Notes: a model not told the origin generated them from the letters alone. DNA of 64,000 bases from Shinella yambaruensis (GCF_022899355.1 NZ_JALJCK010000013.1:124001-188000); one strand, 5' to 3'. Counted from the stretch's first letter, positions 43,162 to 52,282 are shown. A program made the numbers and translations.

Positions 43162-43911
43162 CTATGGCCGCTTCTGCGCCAGCGTATCCGTCAGGCGGCT
43201 GCGGCCGACGCGGATGACGGTTTCCATGGCGCGCCGCGCGCCGTCCTCGTCGCGCCGGCGGATCTCCTCGACGATGCGCATGTGGCTTGCGGCGACGTCG
43301 CCGATCTTGATGTGGTCGGCGGCGGGCGAGGAGAGCTTGAAGATGCCGGCCAGCGCCGCCTCGATGAGGCTGCCCACCGTGCGCATGAAGGGATTGCGTG
43401 CCGCATCGATGACGCTGAGGTGGAAACGCAGGTCGGCGAGCGCCAGGGTCTCCGGCGTGTGGGCCGGGTCGCCCATGGCGACGGCGAGTAGCATCATCTG
43501 GTTGATGTCGGCCTCGCTCGCGTGACGGGCGGCAAGGGCGGCGGCCTGCGGCTCGAAGCCGAGGCGGATCTCGCTGAGATGAACGAGGAACTGCTCGTCC
43601 ACGCCGACCGCGAAATGCCAGGTGAGGATGTCGCTGTCGAAGAGGTTCCACTGGGTCTTTGCGGTGACGCGCGTGCCGATGCGGGCGCGCGGCACGACCA
43701 GCCCCTTGGCCGCCAGCGTCTTCATCGCTTCACGCAGCACCGTGCGCGAGACGCCGAAGCGGGCTTCGAGATCCGCATCGCCGGGCAGCGTGGCACCCAC
43801 CGGAAACTCGCCGGCGACGATCGCCCTGCCGAGCTCGCCCACGACCTGCGAGTGGCTGGTGCGGGCCACGGGTCCGTTCATCATCGTTTCGAGCAGGCCC
43901 TTCTTGCGCAC
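43162..43911 (-). CDS. FadR-type GntR-family regulator (FCD domain)
   Basis: 249 aa. N-terminal winged helix (LPGDADLEARFGVSRTVLREAMKTL) and C-terminal FCD domain with the metal-site pattern LRFHLSVIDAARNPF and DVAASHMRIVEEIRRRD. The GTG at 43911 has GAGGA upstream; the internal ATGs near 43884 have no such signal. It is on the same strand as, and just downstream of, the YtfQRT-YjfF genes, separated by a repeat element. It probably controls that sugar uptake system. Confidence 0.85.
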   Translation of the reverse strand: MRKKGLLETMMNGPVARTSHSQVVGELGRAIVAGEFPVGATLPGDADLEARFGVSRTVLREAMKTLAAKGLVVPRARIGTRVTAKTQWNLFDSDILTWHFAVGVDEQFLVHLSEIRLGFEPQAAALAARHASEADINQMMLLAVAMGDPAHTPETLALADLRFHLSVIDAARNPFMRTVGSLIEAALAGIFKLSSPAADHIKIGDVAASHMRIVEEIRRRDEDGARRAMETVIRVGRSRLTDTLAQKRP

Positions 43912-43930
43912 CGGTCCGTCCTCGCATCGA

Positions 43931-44033
43931 GCAATTCCAGCAAAGGTGCGAAGCGGTTTTGCGTCCGGAATTGCGTTAAAACAAAAGGCTAGAGCGCTTT
44001 CGCGTTCTGAAGAAAAGCGGAAGTGCTCTAGCC
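43931..44033. repeat. Rhizobiales dispersed intergenic repeat with two hairpins
   Basis: First hairpin: GCAATTCC (43931-43938) with GGAATTGC (43967-43974). Second: GGCTAGAGC (43987-43995) with GCTCTAGCC (44025-44033), extended inward by imperfect pairing. The wording AGCGGTTTTGCGTCCGGAAT followed by AAAACAAA and AGAGCGCTTT is the well-known pattern of repeats scattered in Rhizobium, Brucella and Ochrobactrum genomes. It separates the sugar transporter genes from their regulator and may terminate or process that transcript. Confidence 0.75.
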
Positions 44034-44073
44034 GCCGGGGTTTCGGGTACGGGCGAGGGCGGCGGGACGCATG

Positions 44074-45042
44074 TCAGGCATGCCGCCTCCGCCGGTCCGT
44101 CGCGAGGATCAGGCCCTTCTGGAGCAGGATGAAGGCGAAGAGCAGGAGGCCGATCAGGATCTTCGTCCACCAGCTCGACAGCGAGCCGTCGAAAGTGATG
44201 TAGGTCTGGATGAGGCCCTGGATGAGGATGCCGACCAGCGTGCCGGCGACGAAGCCGGAACCGCCCGTCAGGAGCGTGCCGCCGATGACGACCGCGGCGA
44301 TGGCGTCGAGTTCTACGCCAACCGTGGCCAGCGAATAGCCGGCGGAGGTGTAGAGCGAGAAGACGATGCCGGACAGACCCGCGAGGAAGCCGGAGAGGGC
44401 ATAGATCATCACCGTCGTGCGCCCGATCGGCACGCCCATCAGCCGCGCCGTCGCCGTGCCGCCGCCAAGCGCGTAGATGTTGGCGCCGAAGCGGGTGCGG
44501 TGGGCGATCAGGATGCCGGCAGCGAAAACGAGGAGCATCAGGCCACCGATGAGGGTGATGCGTCCGCCGCCGGGCAGCTTGTAATAGACACTCTTCAGCG
44601 TGGCGTAGAAGGGATGCTTGATCGGGATCGAATCGATCGACAGCACGAAGGCCATGCCGCGCGCCAGGAACATGCCGGCAAGCGTGACGATGAAGGGCGG
44701 CATTTCGAGGTGATGGATGATCGCGCCCATCAAGGCGCCGAAGGCCGTGGTGACGGCAAGCGCCAGCACGAAGGCGGCAAGCGGATGGATCGCGGTCGAT
44801 TGCAGCAGCACGGCGAGAAGGACGCCGGTGAAGGCGATGACCGCGCCGATGGAAAGATCGATGCCGCCGGACAGGATCACGAAGGTCATGCCGACCGCCG
44901 CGATGCCGAGGAAGGCATTGTCCGTCAGCAGGTTGCCGATCACCCGCGTCGACAGCATGTTCGGATATTGCGCGATGCAGACGGCATAGGCGATGAGGAA
45001 GATCGCGATCGTGGCGGTGAGGGGGAGATAACGCGGGTTCAT
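44074..45042 (-). CDS. yjfF: Sugar ABC transporter permease YjfF
   Basis: 322 aa, about ten hydrophobic segments of the BPD_transp_2 family. VILSGGIDLSIGAVIAFTG and VELDAIAAVVIGGTLLTGGSG are typical, and order and length match YjfF of the galactofuranose system. It overlaps ytfT by 4 nt. It forms the channel with YtfT. Confidence 0.87.
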   Translation of the reverse strand: MNPRYLPLTATIAIFLIAYAVCIAQYPNMLSTRVIGNLLTDNAFLGIAAVGMTFVILSGGIDLSIGAVIAFTGVLLAVLLQSTAIHPLAAFVLALAVTTAFGALMGAIIHHLEMPPFIVTLAGMFLARGMAFVLSIDSIPIKHPFYATLKSVYYKLPGGGRITLIGGLMLLVFAAGILIAHRTRFGANIYALGGGTATARLMGVPIGRTTVMIYALSGFLAGLSGIVFSLYTSAGYSLATVGVELDAIAAVVIGGTLLTGGSGFVAGTLVGILIQGLIQTYITFDGSLSSWWTKILIGLLLFAFILLQKGLILATDRRRRHA

Positions 45043-46064
45043 TTCGTCTCCTCGCCCGTCTTGCTTGCCGCCGCCTGCGGGCGGGAGAGGAAGACGAAGG
45101 CCGACTGCGCGCGCGGCGACTGGATGACGAGGATCAGCACGATGATCGCCGCCTTGATGATCAGGTTGAATTCGGGCGGGAAACCGGACAGCAGGATGCC
45201 CGTGTTGATCGACTGGATGATGAGCGCGCCGAGCAGCGAGGCGGCGATGGAAAAACGCCCGCCGAGCAGCGAGGTGCCGCCGACGACGACGGCGAGGATC
45301 GCGTCGAGCTCCAGCCAGAGGCCGGCATTGTTGGCATCCGCGCCGCGGATGTCTGCGGCGGCGATGATGCCGGCGAGCGCGGCGCAGAGGCCCGAGAGCA
45401 CATAGGCGGCGATCAGCAGCACGCCGGTGGAAACGCCCGAGAGCATGGAGGCGCGCCGGTTGACGCCGAGCGCCTCGATGAGCATCCCGAGCGCCGTGCG
45501 CCGCACGATGAGCGCCACGGCAAGGCCGAAGACCAGCCAGATGACGACGGGCATGGGCAGCCCGAGGAACGACCCGCTGCCGATGAAGATGAGGCCGGAA
45601 TCGTTGAAGGTGAGGATCGCCCCCTCGGTGATGAGCTGGGCGATGCCGCGGCCGGCGACCATCAGCACCAGGGTCGCGATGATCGGCTGGATATCGAGAA
45701 CGGCGACGAGGAGGCCGTTCCACAGGCCGCACAGGAGGCCGGTGCCGATGGTGATGAGCAGCGTCATCGCCAGCCCGTAACCCGCCGTGATGCAGGCGGC
45801 GGCGACAGCCCCGCAGATCGCCATGACGGCGCCGACCGACAGGTCGATGCCCTTGGTGGCGATCACCACCGTCATGCCGATCGCCAGCAGAGCCACCGGT
45901 GCGCCGCGGTTGAGGATGTCGATGAGGCTGCCATAGAGCCGGCCATTCTGCATTTCGAGGCGGAAGAAGCCCGGAAAGGCGATCGACACCATCAGGAGGA
46001 TGACGACGAGCGCGGCGACCTGCGGAAAGAGCCTGACGGCATAGGTTTTCAAGGTCGTGTTCAT
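45039..46064 (-). CDS. ytfT: Sugar ABC transporter permease YtfT
   Basis: 341 aa. MTVVIATKGIDLSVGAVMAICG and LELDAILAVVVGGTSLLGGRF identify the BPD_transp_2 fold. Position between the ATPase and YjfF is that of YtfT. 4-nt overlaps on both sides show tight coupling. Confidence 0.87.
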   Translation of the reverse strand: MNTTLKTYAVRLFPQVAALVVILLMVSIAFPGFFRLEMQNGRLYGSLIDILNRGAPVALLAIGMTVVIATKGIDLSVGAVMAICGAVAAACITAGYGLAMTLLITIGTGLLCGLWNGLLVAVLDIQPIIATLVLMVAGRGIAQLITEGAILTFNDSGLIFIGSGSFLGLPMPVVIWLVFGLAVALIVRRTALGMLIEALGVNRRASMLSGVSTGVLLIAAYVLSGLCAALAGIIAAADIRGADANNAGLWLELDAILAVVVGGTSLLGGRFSIAASLLGALIIQSINTGILLSGFPPEFNLIIKAAIIVLILVIQSPRAQSAFVFLSRPQAAASKTGEETK

Positions 46065-47581
46065 GGATCGGCCCTCCCGGCGGAAGCGGCGATTGCCTCG
46101 ACGATGCCGTCCGTGGTGACCGCGCTGCCAGTGAGTTCGGCGACATGCGCCCGGTCGCGCAGCACGATGACGCGGCTGGAATAGGCGACCAGCTCTTCGA
46201 GTTCGGAGGAGATGACGATCAGCGACATGCCTTTCTCGCACAGGGATTCGATGAGGCGGATGATTTCCGCATGCGCGCCGACATCGATGCCGCGCGTCGG
46301 CTCGTCGAGGATGAGGAAATCCGGATTGGTGGCGAGCCAGCGGGCGAGGATCGCCTTCTGCTGGTTGCCGCCGGAGAGCAGCTTGATCGGCTTCTCGCGG
46401 TCGCTCGTGCGGATGTCGAGCGCCTTTATGTAGTGGTCCGCCAGCCGGTCCTGCTCGCCGCGGCTGATCGGCCGGGCCCAGCCGCGTCGGGCCTGGAGGG
46501 CGAGCGCGATGTTCTCGCGTACGGAAAGGTCGCCGACGATGCCATCGACCTTGCGGTCTTCCGGGCAGAAGCCGAATTTCTCGCGGATGGCGGCGCGGGG
46601 GGACGAGAGGTCGAGCGTCCGGCCGTCTCTCTCCGCCGTGCCGCTGTCGGCGCGCTCGGCGCCGAAGAGGATCTCGGCCGTCTCCGTGCGGCCGGAGCCG
46701 AGCAGGCCGGCAATGCCGACGACCTCGCCCGCGCCGACATCGAGGTCGAACGGCTGGATATGGCCCTTGCGGCCGAAACCCCGGAAGCGGAAGCGCACGG
46801 GGCCGGCCTCGCCCTTCGCGCCGTGCTCGCCCGCCACTTCCTGCACCAGTTCGCGGCCGAGCATCATGGCGATCAGGTCGCGGCGCGGCAGGTCGGCGGT
46901 CTCGCGCGTGCCGACGAGCTGGCCATTGCGCAGCACGGTGATGCGGTCGGAAATCGCGTAGACCTGCTCGAGGAAGTGGGTGATGAACACGATGCCGAGG
47001 CCGCGCTCCTTCAGCCGTCGCACGATGCGGAACAGCATCGCCACCTCGTGCGTGTCGAGGCTGGCGGTCGGCTCGTCGAGGATCAGCACCTTGCCCGACA
47101 GGTCGACCGCGCGGGCGATGGCGACGACCTGCTGCACGGCGACGGAATAGGCGGCAAGTTCGGCGGTGACGTCGATGTCAAGGTCGTATTCGGCAAGCAG
47201 CGCCCTTGCCCGGCGGTTCATCTCGCGGGCGTCGACGAGGCCGAAGCGCTTCGGCTGGCGGCCGAGGAAGAGGTTTTCGGCGACCGTCAGGTTCGAAAGC
47301 AGGTTCACTTCCTGGTAGACGGTGCCGATGCCGAGGTTCTGGGCCTCCAGCGTGCTCTGCGGATCGACGTCGGCGCCATCGACGAGGATGCGCCCGCCGT
47401 CGCGGCGATAGGCCCCGGTGAGGCACTTGACGAGCGTCGACTTGCCCGCGCCGTTTTCGCCGAGCAGGGCATGCACCTCGCCGCGCCGCAGAGAGAAATC
47501 GACGCGGTTCAGTGCCTTGGCGCCCGGAAAGATCTTGTCGATCCCCGTCGCCGAAAGAATATAGGAACTGGCAGGCTGCAT
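46061..47581 (-). CDS. ytfR: Sugar ABC transporter fused ATPase YtfR
   Basis: 506 aa with two nucleotide-binding halves. The first has GENGAGKSTLVKCL, LAAYSVAVQQVVAIA and VLILDEPTASLD; the second has the degenerate GLLGSGRTETAE, LSGGNQQKAILARWL and FLILDEPTRGID. Standard ribose-type arrangement. Confidence 0.9.
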   Translation of the reverse strand: MQPASSYILSATGIDKIFPGAKALNRVDFSLRRGEVHALLGENGAGKSTLVKCLTGAYRRDGGRILVDGADVDPQSTLEAQNLGIGTVYQEVNLLSNLTVAENLFLGRQPKRFGLVDAREMNRRARALLAEYDLDIDVTAELAAYSVAVQQVVAIARAVDLSGKVLILDEPTASLDTHEVAMLFRIVRRLKERGLGIVFITHFLEQVYAISDRITVLRNGQLVGTRETADLPRRDLIAMMLGRELVQEVAGEHGAKGEAGPVRFRFRGFGRKGHIQPFDLDVGAGEVVGIAGLLGSGRTETAEILFGAERADSGTAERDGRTLDLSSPRAAIREKFGFCPEDRKVDGIVGDLSVRENIALALQARRGWARPISRGEQDRLADHYIKALDIRTSDREKPIKLLSGGNQQKAILARWLATNPDFLILDEPTRGIDVGAHAEIIRLIESLCEKGMSLIVISSELEELVAYSSRVIVLRDRAHVAELTGSAVTTDGIVEAIAASAGRADP

Positions 47582-47637
47582 GGTCCCGACCCGGATGAGG
47601 ATGGCCGCCCGCAGCCTAGGAGGCGAACGGGCCTGGC

Positions 47638-47677
47638 GGAGGCCCCGCGCCCGGCCATTGGCCGGACACGGGGCTCC
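47638..47677 (-). terminator. Large intercistronic hairpin after ytfQ
   Basis: An inverted repeat with outer GGAGGCCCCG/CGGGGCTCC and inner CCGGCCA/TGGCCGG lies 10 nt beyond the ytfQ stop, in the 105-nt gap before ytfR. It is the expected element for making more binding protein than membrane components. Confidence 0.6.
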
Positions 47678-47686
47678 AGGGTGAGA

Positions 47687-48649
47687 TCAGTAGCCGAGGC
47701 CCTTCTTCTCCTCGTAGACCTTCGCCGGATCGTCAGCCTGCGTATAGAGCTTCGATTCGGTCTGGATCCACTTCGGCGGTGCCTTGCCGTCCTTGCGGAA
47801 GGCGTCGAGGGCGTCGAAGGCGGGGCCTGCCATGTTGGGCGTCAGCTCGACCGTGGCATTGGCTTCGCCGGCAGCCATCGCCTGGAAGATGTCGGGCACG
47901 GCGTCGATCGAGACGACGAGGATGTCGGTGCCCGGCTTCAGGCCGGCTTCCTTGATCGCCTGGATGGCGCCGACGGCCATGTCGTCGTTGTGGGCATAGA
48001 GCGCGCAGATGTTCTTGCCGCCGTCCTCCGCCTTCAGGAAGCTCTCCATGACTTCCTTGCCCTTGGTGCGGGTGAAGTCGCCGGTCTGGCTGCGGACGAT
48101 CTTCAGGTTGTCATGGCCGGCGAGTGCTTCCTCGAAGCCCTTCTTGCGGTCGATGGCGGGCGAGGAACCGGTCGTGCCCTGGAGCTCGACGACGTTGCAC
48201 GGCTTGCCGGCTACCGTGTCGACCAGCCACTTGCCCGCGACATTGCCCTCGTGCACGAGGTCGGAGGTGACGGCGGTCAGGTAGAGGTTGTCGGGGGCGT
48301 CGACCGTGCGGTCGAGCAGGATGACCGGGATTTCCGCATCCTTGGCTTCCTGCAGCACCTCGTCCCAGCCGGTTGCCACGACCGGGGCGACGAGAATGGC
48401 GTCGACGCCCTGCGCGATGAAGGAGCGCAGGGCCTTGATCTGGTTTTCCTGCTTCTGCTGCGCATCGGCGAATTTCAGGTCGATGCCGCGCTGTTCGGCC
48501 TGCTGCTTGGTGAGCGTCGTCTCGGCGGCGCGCCAGCCGGACTCGGACCCGATCTGCGAAAAGCCGACGGTCAGCTCGGCCGCGGATGCGGCGCTGAACA
48601 TCGAGGCAGCAAGGATCGTGGCACTCGCGAGTGCGATTTTGAATTTCAT
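47687..48649 (-). CDS. ytfQ: Periplasmic sugar-binding protein YtfQ
   Basis: 320 aa. Signal peptide (1-23, SAASAAEL) and PBP type I domain. ELTVGFSQIGSESGWRAAETT is the YtfQ opening, and VVATGWDEVLQEAKDAEIPVILLDR continues the match. E. coli YtfQ binds galactofuranose; this one binds that or a related sugar. GGGAGGACATC precedes the ATG. Confidence 0.9.
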   Translation of the reverse strand: MKFKIALASATILAASMFSAASAAELTVGFSQIGSESGWRAAETTLTKQQAEQRGIDLKFADAQQKQENQIKALRSFIAQGVDAILVAPVVATGWDEVLQEAKDAEIPVILLDRTVDAPDNLYLTAVTSDLVHEGNVAGKWLVDTVAGKPCNVVELQGTTGSSPAIDRKKGFEEALAGHDNLKIVRSQTGDFTRTKGKEVMESFLKAEDGGKNICALYAHNDDMAVGAIQAIKEAGLKPGTDILVVSIDAVPDIFQAMAAGEANATVELTPNMAGPAFDALDAFRKDGKAPPKWIQTESKLYTQADDPAKVYEEKKGLGY

Positions 48650-49231
48650 GATGTCCTCCCAAAGAAAGCTGCTCCTCAGCAGCGAAGGTAAAACATCATA
48701 TTGTATTACTATTGTAAACCATCAAATTTGCGGTGCCGGGAATTTCTTTGCGTGGAGGCGGGCAGGGGCGCGAATTGCCGGATGGGTTCTGCAAGCTGTT
48801 TCAAGGGCTTGTCGGCGAATGCGAAAGATCGCCTGCCTTGCGGCGGAAACATTGAACGCGCGCTGGAACAGGCGCCGCTGCCGTTCGCGAGCCCATGCTG
48901 GCGGGCAAGGCGGCGAACAGAAGAACGAGGGCCCGACAGGGATGCCGGCGAAACCGTGGAACGGGCAAGGGTCCCACAGTGGATAGCCGATCGATGATTC
49001 GCCCATGCGATCGGAGCATGCACGCGCTCGGGGCCGGTGCTGCCGAGATATGGCCGGAACCTCGACGACGGCAAAGCGGAGCGCTCTCGTCGAAACAGGG
49101 CGAACCATCTGGTCTACAAGCGGGGCAATTGCCTTTGGAATGCAACATTGCCGTTCTTTCCTTCCCCGGGGAAGGGGAAGCAGGCGGGGGCATTCCCACA
49201 GGGGATCGGTTTATAAGGGGCTTCCGGTTTC
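48650..49231. other. Intergenic region upstream of ytfQ
   Basis: 582 nt. The part next to ytfQ (48690-48720) is A+T-rich and holds its minus-strand promoter, with a direct repeat ATTGTA at 48700-48705 and 48711-48716 (11-bp period) as a possible operator. The remaining 500 nt has open frames on both strands but no recognisable protein, start signal or RNA motif. It may be the debris of a lost gene. Confidence 0.45.
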
Positions 49232-49933
49232 TTACCGGCCGGCGCCTTCCAGCGTCTCGCTGACGCGCTCCCAGGCCTTTTTCAGGTGGCGTCCCAGAAC
49301 TTCGGACAGCCGGTCGGCATCGCGCGCCTCCAGCGCGGCGACCATTTCCTCGTGCTCGCCGACCGCGGCCGCCCATTTCTCGGCGCCCTCGTGGCCGACG
49401 AAGCGGATGCGCTTCAGCCGGGTCTGCAGCATGCCGTGCACCTCGGCCAGCGCGGCATTGCCGGAAATGGCGACGATTCGCGTGTGGATCGCCTGGTTGA
49501 GCTTGTAATATTCCAGGCGGTCGCCCGCCTTGTAATGCCGGACCATGCGGTCGTGCAGGGCGCGGATTTCCGCGATCTCCTCATCGCGCGCGCTCGCGCA
49601 GGCAAGCCTGCCGGCCAGTTCCTCCAGCGTGGCGAGGACCGACAGCATGTCCTTGACGTCCTTCGCCCCGAAGCGCTTCACGACGGCGCCGCGGCTGGGA
49701 ACGAGCTCGACCAGGCCTTCGCTCGCCAGATACTTGATGGCCTCGCGCAGGGGAGTGCGCGAAACGCCGAGCATCTGGCCGAGCTGGCCTTCGTTGAGGC
49801 GCGTTCCCGGCGACAGGTGCCCCTCGATGATCATGTCGCGCAGGCGGCCGACGAGCGTGTCGTGCAGCGCCGTGCGGCGGATCGGTTCCGGCAGGCTGCT
49901 TTCCGGGAGCCCCAAGCTTCTGATCTCATCCAT
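49232..49933 (-). CDS. GntR-family regulator (FCD domain)
   Basis: 233 aa. Winged helix with LVGRLRDMIIEGHLSPGTRLNEGQLGQMLGVSRTPLREAIKYL, here spanning about residues 27-69, followed by an FCD ligand domain (ALHDRMVRHYKAGDRLEYYKLNQAIHTRIV). The frame is open further upstream, but that part overlaps the divergent promoter, so I start at ATG 49933. It is divergent from pdxA2 and faces a set of symmetric GCTGCAT sites, so it is the probable regulator of the pdxA2-tct-kinase operon. Confidence 0.85.
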   Translation of the reverse strand: MDEIRSLGLPESSLPEPIRRTALHDTLVGRLRDMIIEGHLSPGTRLNEGQLGQMLGVSRTPLREAIKYLASEGLVELVPSRGAVVKRFGAKDVKDMLSVLATLEELAGRLACASARDEEIAEIRALHDRMVRHYKAGDRLEYYKLNQAIHTRIVAISGNAALAEVHGMLQTRLKRIRFVGHEGAEKWAAAVGEHEEMVAALEARDADRLSEVLGRHLKKAWERVSETLEGAGR

Positions 49934-50029
49934 GTCTTTGATCTTGCGTCTTTCAGGTCCGGCCCGAGGGCGCCGGCCGCGTTGGCGATTTGGTGCGAGC
50001 ATGGAGAGCCGGGACGATGGCGTCAATAA

Positions 50030-50106
50030 AAAATGCTGCATACAGAATACAAAAGACTTGATGCAGCATTTTGGATGCCGTATGAAAGCTGCATACAGAA
50101 TGCAGC
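50030..50106. promoter_or_regulatory. Multi-site operator of the pdxA2-tctCBA operon
   Basis: A full palindrome GCTGCAT-N5-ATGCAGC lies at 50088-50106, directly against the pdxA2 ribosome binding site. A second copy of GCTGCATACAGAAT begins at 50035, 53 bp upstream (about five turns). A separate 12-bp inverted repeat AAAATGCTGCAT/ATGCAGCATTTT occupies 50030-50041 and 50061-50072. Such arrays of spaced half-sites suit a GntR/FCD repressor that loops or clamps the promoter. Confidence 0.7.
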
Positions 50107-50120
50107 GGAGGAGCTTCATC

Positions 50121-51155
50121 ATGACCGAGAGCGCAAAAGACGCGCGTCCCGTTATCGCGCTCGCCATGGGCGACCCGGCCGGCATCAGCCCCGAGCTGAC
50201 CGCCCGCATCATTGCGCTCGACGACGTCAAGGCCGCGGCCCATCTCGTGGTGATCGGCGATTGCCGCATTCTCGACGAGGGCGCGAAGGCGGCCGGCCTC
50301 GACCTCGACCTGGAGGCCGCAACGCTCGAGACCTTCGGTGCGGCGGGCGGCGAGCGCCATGTCTTCATCGACCTTGCCCATCTCGATCCGGCGGATGTGG
50401 TGCGCGGTGAGGCGACGCTTGCCGGCGGCACCTTCGCGACGACCAATTTCCGCGCCGCGCTGCAGCTTGCCGATCAGGGCAAGGCCGGGGCCGTCTGCTT
50501 CACGCCCTTCAACAAGAAGGCCATGCGCTACGCCTATCCGGGTTATGACGACGAAATCCGCTTCGTCGCCGACGTCATCGGCTTCACCGGCAAGGTCCGC
50601 GAGTTCAACGTGCTGGAAAAGGTCTGGAATGCGCGCGTCACCTCGCACATTCCGCTGAAGGACGTGGCGGCGGCGCTTTCGGTCGAGGCGATCCTCGCCG
50701 AGATCGAGCTCACCGCGGCCTGCCTGCGCAATGCCGGCTACGACAATCCGCGCATCGCCGTTGCGGGCCTCAACCCGCATGCCGGCGACGGCGGTTCCTT
50801 CGGCATGGAGGAGATCGACATCATCGAGCCTGCCGTCGCGGCGGCGAAGGCGCGCGGTTTCGATGTCGAGGGTCCGTTCCCGGCCGATACCGTCTTCCTG
50901 CGCGCCCTGAAGGACGGCTTCCAGGCGGTCATGACCATGTATCACGACCAGGGCCAGATCGCGATGAAGCTCATGGGCTTCGACAAGGGCGTCACCATGA
51001 TGGGCGGCCTGCCGTTCCCGCTCTGCACGCCGGCCCACGGCACGGCCTATGACATTGCCGGCAAGGGCATTGCCGATGTCGGGGCGAGCCGCGAGGCGCT
51101 GCTTCTGGCCGCGCGCATGGCGAAAAAGGCCGCCGCGCTTTCGGCCGCCGCCTGA
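50121..51155 (+). CDS. pdxA2: PdxA2-type 4-phospho-threonate/erythronate dehydrogenase
   Basis: 344 aa. GDPAGISPELT near residue 18, a metal-binding His in TSHIPLK and in GLNPHAGDGG, and MYHDQGQIAMKLMGFDKGV define the PdxA family. Characterised PdxA2 enzymes act on phosphorylated four-carbon sugar acids: NAD-dependent oxidation and decarboxylation to dihydroxyacetone phosphate. Genomic context with tricarboxylate-type transport and GntR control excludes vitamin B6 synthesis as the likely role. GGAGGAG lies 7 nt before the ATG. No DUF1537 acid-sugar kinase is nearby, which is unusual. Confidence 0.87.
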   Translation: MTESAKDARPVIALAMGDPAGISPELTARIIALDDVKAAAHLVVIGDCRILDEGAKAAGLDLDLEAATLETFGAAGGERHVFIDLAHLDPADVVRGEATLAGGTFATTNFRAALQLADQGKAGAVCFTPFNKKAMRYAYPGYDDEIRFVADVIGFTGKVREFNVLEKVWNARVTSHIPLKDVAAALSVEAILAEIELTAACLRNAGYDNPRIAVAGLNPHAGDGGSFGMEEIDIIEPAVAAAKARGFDVEGPFPADTVFLRALKDGFQAVMTMYHDQGQIAMKLMGFDKGVTMMGGLPFPLCTPAHGTAYDIAGKGIADVGASREALLLAARMAKKAAALSAAA

Positions 51156-51177
51156 CCTGTCGAATTTTTGAGGTATA

Positions 51178-51202
51178 CCGGCACGGAGGAGGTTCGTGCC
51201 GG
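51178..51202 (+). terminator. Hairpin between pdxA2 and tctC
   Basis: CCGGCACG-N9-CGTGCCGG, an 8-bp stem whose loop contains GAGGAGG, 23 nt after the pdxA2 stop. It may shape the tctC leader or attenuate readthrough. Confidence 0.45.
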
Positions 51203-51225
51203 GATCATCCCAACGGAGGAGCAAG

Positions 51226-52218
51226 ATGAAAAAGTCCCTTACCATTGCCTGCATCGTCGCGGCCGCATCGGGCGTCGCCCTGCCGGCCTTCGCCTTCGAG
51301 CCGGAGCGCCCGGTCGAATTCGTCGTCACGGCCGGCCCCGGCGGCGGCACGGATATCTTCGCCCGCACCATCCAGTCGATCATCGCCAAGTACGAGCTGA
51401 TGAAGGCGCCGGTGGTGGTGACCAACAAGGGCAGCGCCGGCGGCGCGGAGGGCTTCGTCTATGCCGCGACCGCAAAGGGCGATGCTCACAAGCTGACCTT
51501 CGGCACGAACAATGCCTATCTGCTGCCCGTGCGCGCCAAGGTGCCCTACACCGCCGCCGACCTGACGCCGGTCGCCGCGCTCGCTTCCGACGAATTCGTG
51601 CTCTGGGTCAACGGCAAGTCCGAGATCAAGACGGCCGCCGATTTCGTCGAGAAAGCCAAGGCGGCGCCGGGCACGCTGAAGGTCGCCGGCAGCCAGTCCA
51701 AGGACGTCGACCAGATCCTCACCTCGATGATCAACGAGGCGACCGGTGCCGATATCGGCTACGTTCCGTTCAAGAGCGGCGGCGAGGCGGCCGTGCAGCT
51801 TGCCGGCGATCACGTCGCGGCCAATGTCAACAATCCGAGCGAGAATCTCGGCCAGTGGCAGGCCGGCATGGTCAGGCCGGTCTGCGTCTTCAAGTCGGAA
51901 AAGCTGAAGAGCGATGCGAAGGTGGCCGGCGACCAGGGCTGGGCGGACATCCCGACCTGCAAGGACAGCGGCATCGCCATCGACAACTACGCCATGCCGC
52001 GCACCGTCTGGCTTGCCGCCGGTGTCGAGCCGGAGGTTGTCAGCTTCTATGCGGATGTCCTGAAGAAGGTGTCCGAGACGCCGGAATGGCAGAAATATCT
52101 TGCCGACACCTCGCAGTCCGGCACCTATATGAGCGGCACGGAGTTTGCGGACTTCATCAAGAAGAACGAAGCCGCCGTCAGCGCCGTGCTGAAGCGCGAA
52201 GGCTGGCTTGCGAACTGA
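51226..52218 (+). CDS. tctC: Tripartite tricarboxylate transporter binding protein (TctC family)
   Basis: 330 aa. Signal peptide (1-24, LPAFAFEP), then PVEFVVTAGPGGGTDIFARTI, the Bug/TctC ligand loop, and VAGSQSKDVDQILTSMI. It binds a carboxylated substrate in the periplasm. The lack of a DUF1537 kinase means the ligand cannot be guessed beyond an acidic small molecule, perhaps a sugar acid. CGGAGGAGCA precedes the ATG. Confidence 0.88.
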   Translation: MKKSLTIACIVAAASGVALPAFAFEPERPVEFVVTAGPGGGTDIFARTIQSIIAKYELMKAPVVVTNKGSAGGAEGFVYAATAKGDAHKLTFGTNNAYLLPVRAKVPYTAADLTPVAALASDEFVLWVNGKSEIKTAADFVEKAKAAPGTLKVAGSQSKDVDQILTSMINEATGADIGYVPFKSGGEAAVQLAGDHVAANVNNPSENLGQWQAGMVRPVCVFKSEKLKSDAKVAGDQGWADIPTCKDSGIAIDNYAMPRTVWLAAGVEPEVVSFYADVLKKVSETPEWQKYLADTSQSGTYMSGTEFADFIKKNEAAVSAVLKREGWLAN

Positions 52219-52235
52219 ACCTCCCAAGGTTCCGC

Positions 52236-52257
52236 GCGGATGCCCCACGGCATCCGC
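52236..52257 (+). terminator. Intercistronic hairpin after tctC
   Basis: GCGGATGCC-ccac-GGCATCCGC, a perfect 9-bp stem with a tetraloop, 17 nt past the tctC stop. It sits after the binding-protein gene like the hairpins at 5170 and 47638, suggesting the same dosage control. Confidence 0.6.
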
Positions 52258-52282
52258 ACCCCCTTTCGGAAAGGTCTGATCC

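Noticed and set aside
46145-48691. 848-codon plus-strand frame opposite ytfR/ytfQ
   Set aside because: High-G+C antisense shadow of two well-recognised genes, with no family content.
48709-49376. Several overlapping frames in the gap before the GntR gene
   Set aside because: No recognisable domain, no ribosome site, conflicting strands. Recorded as intergenic.
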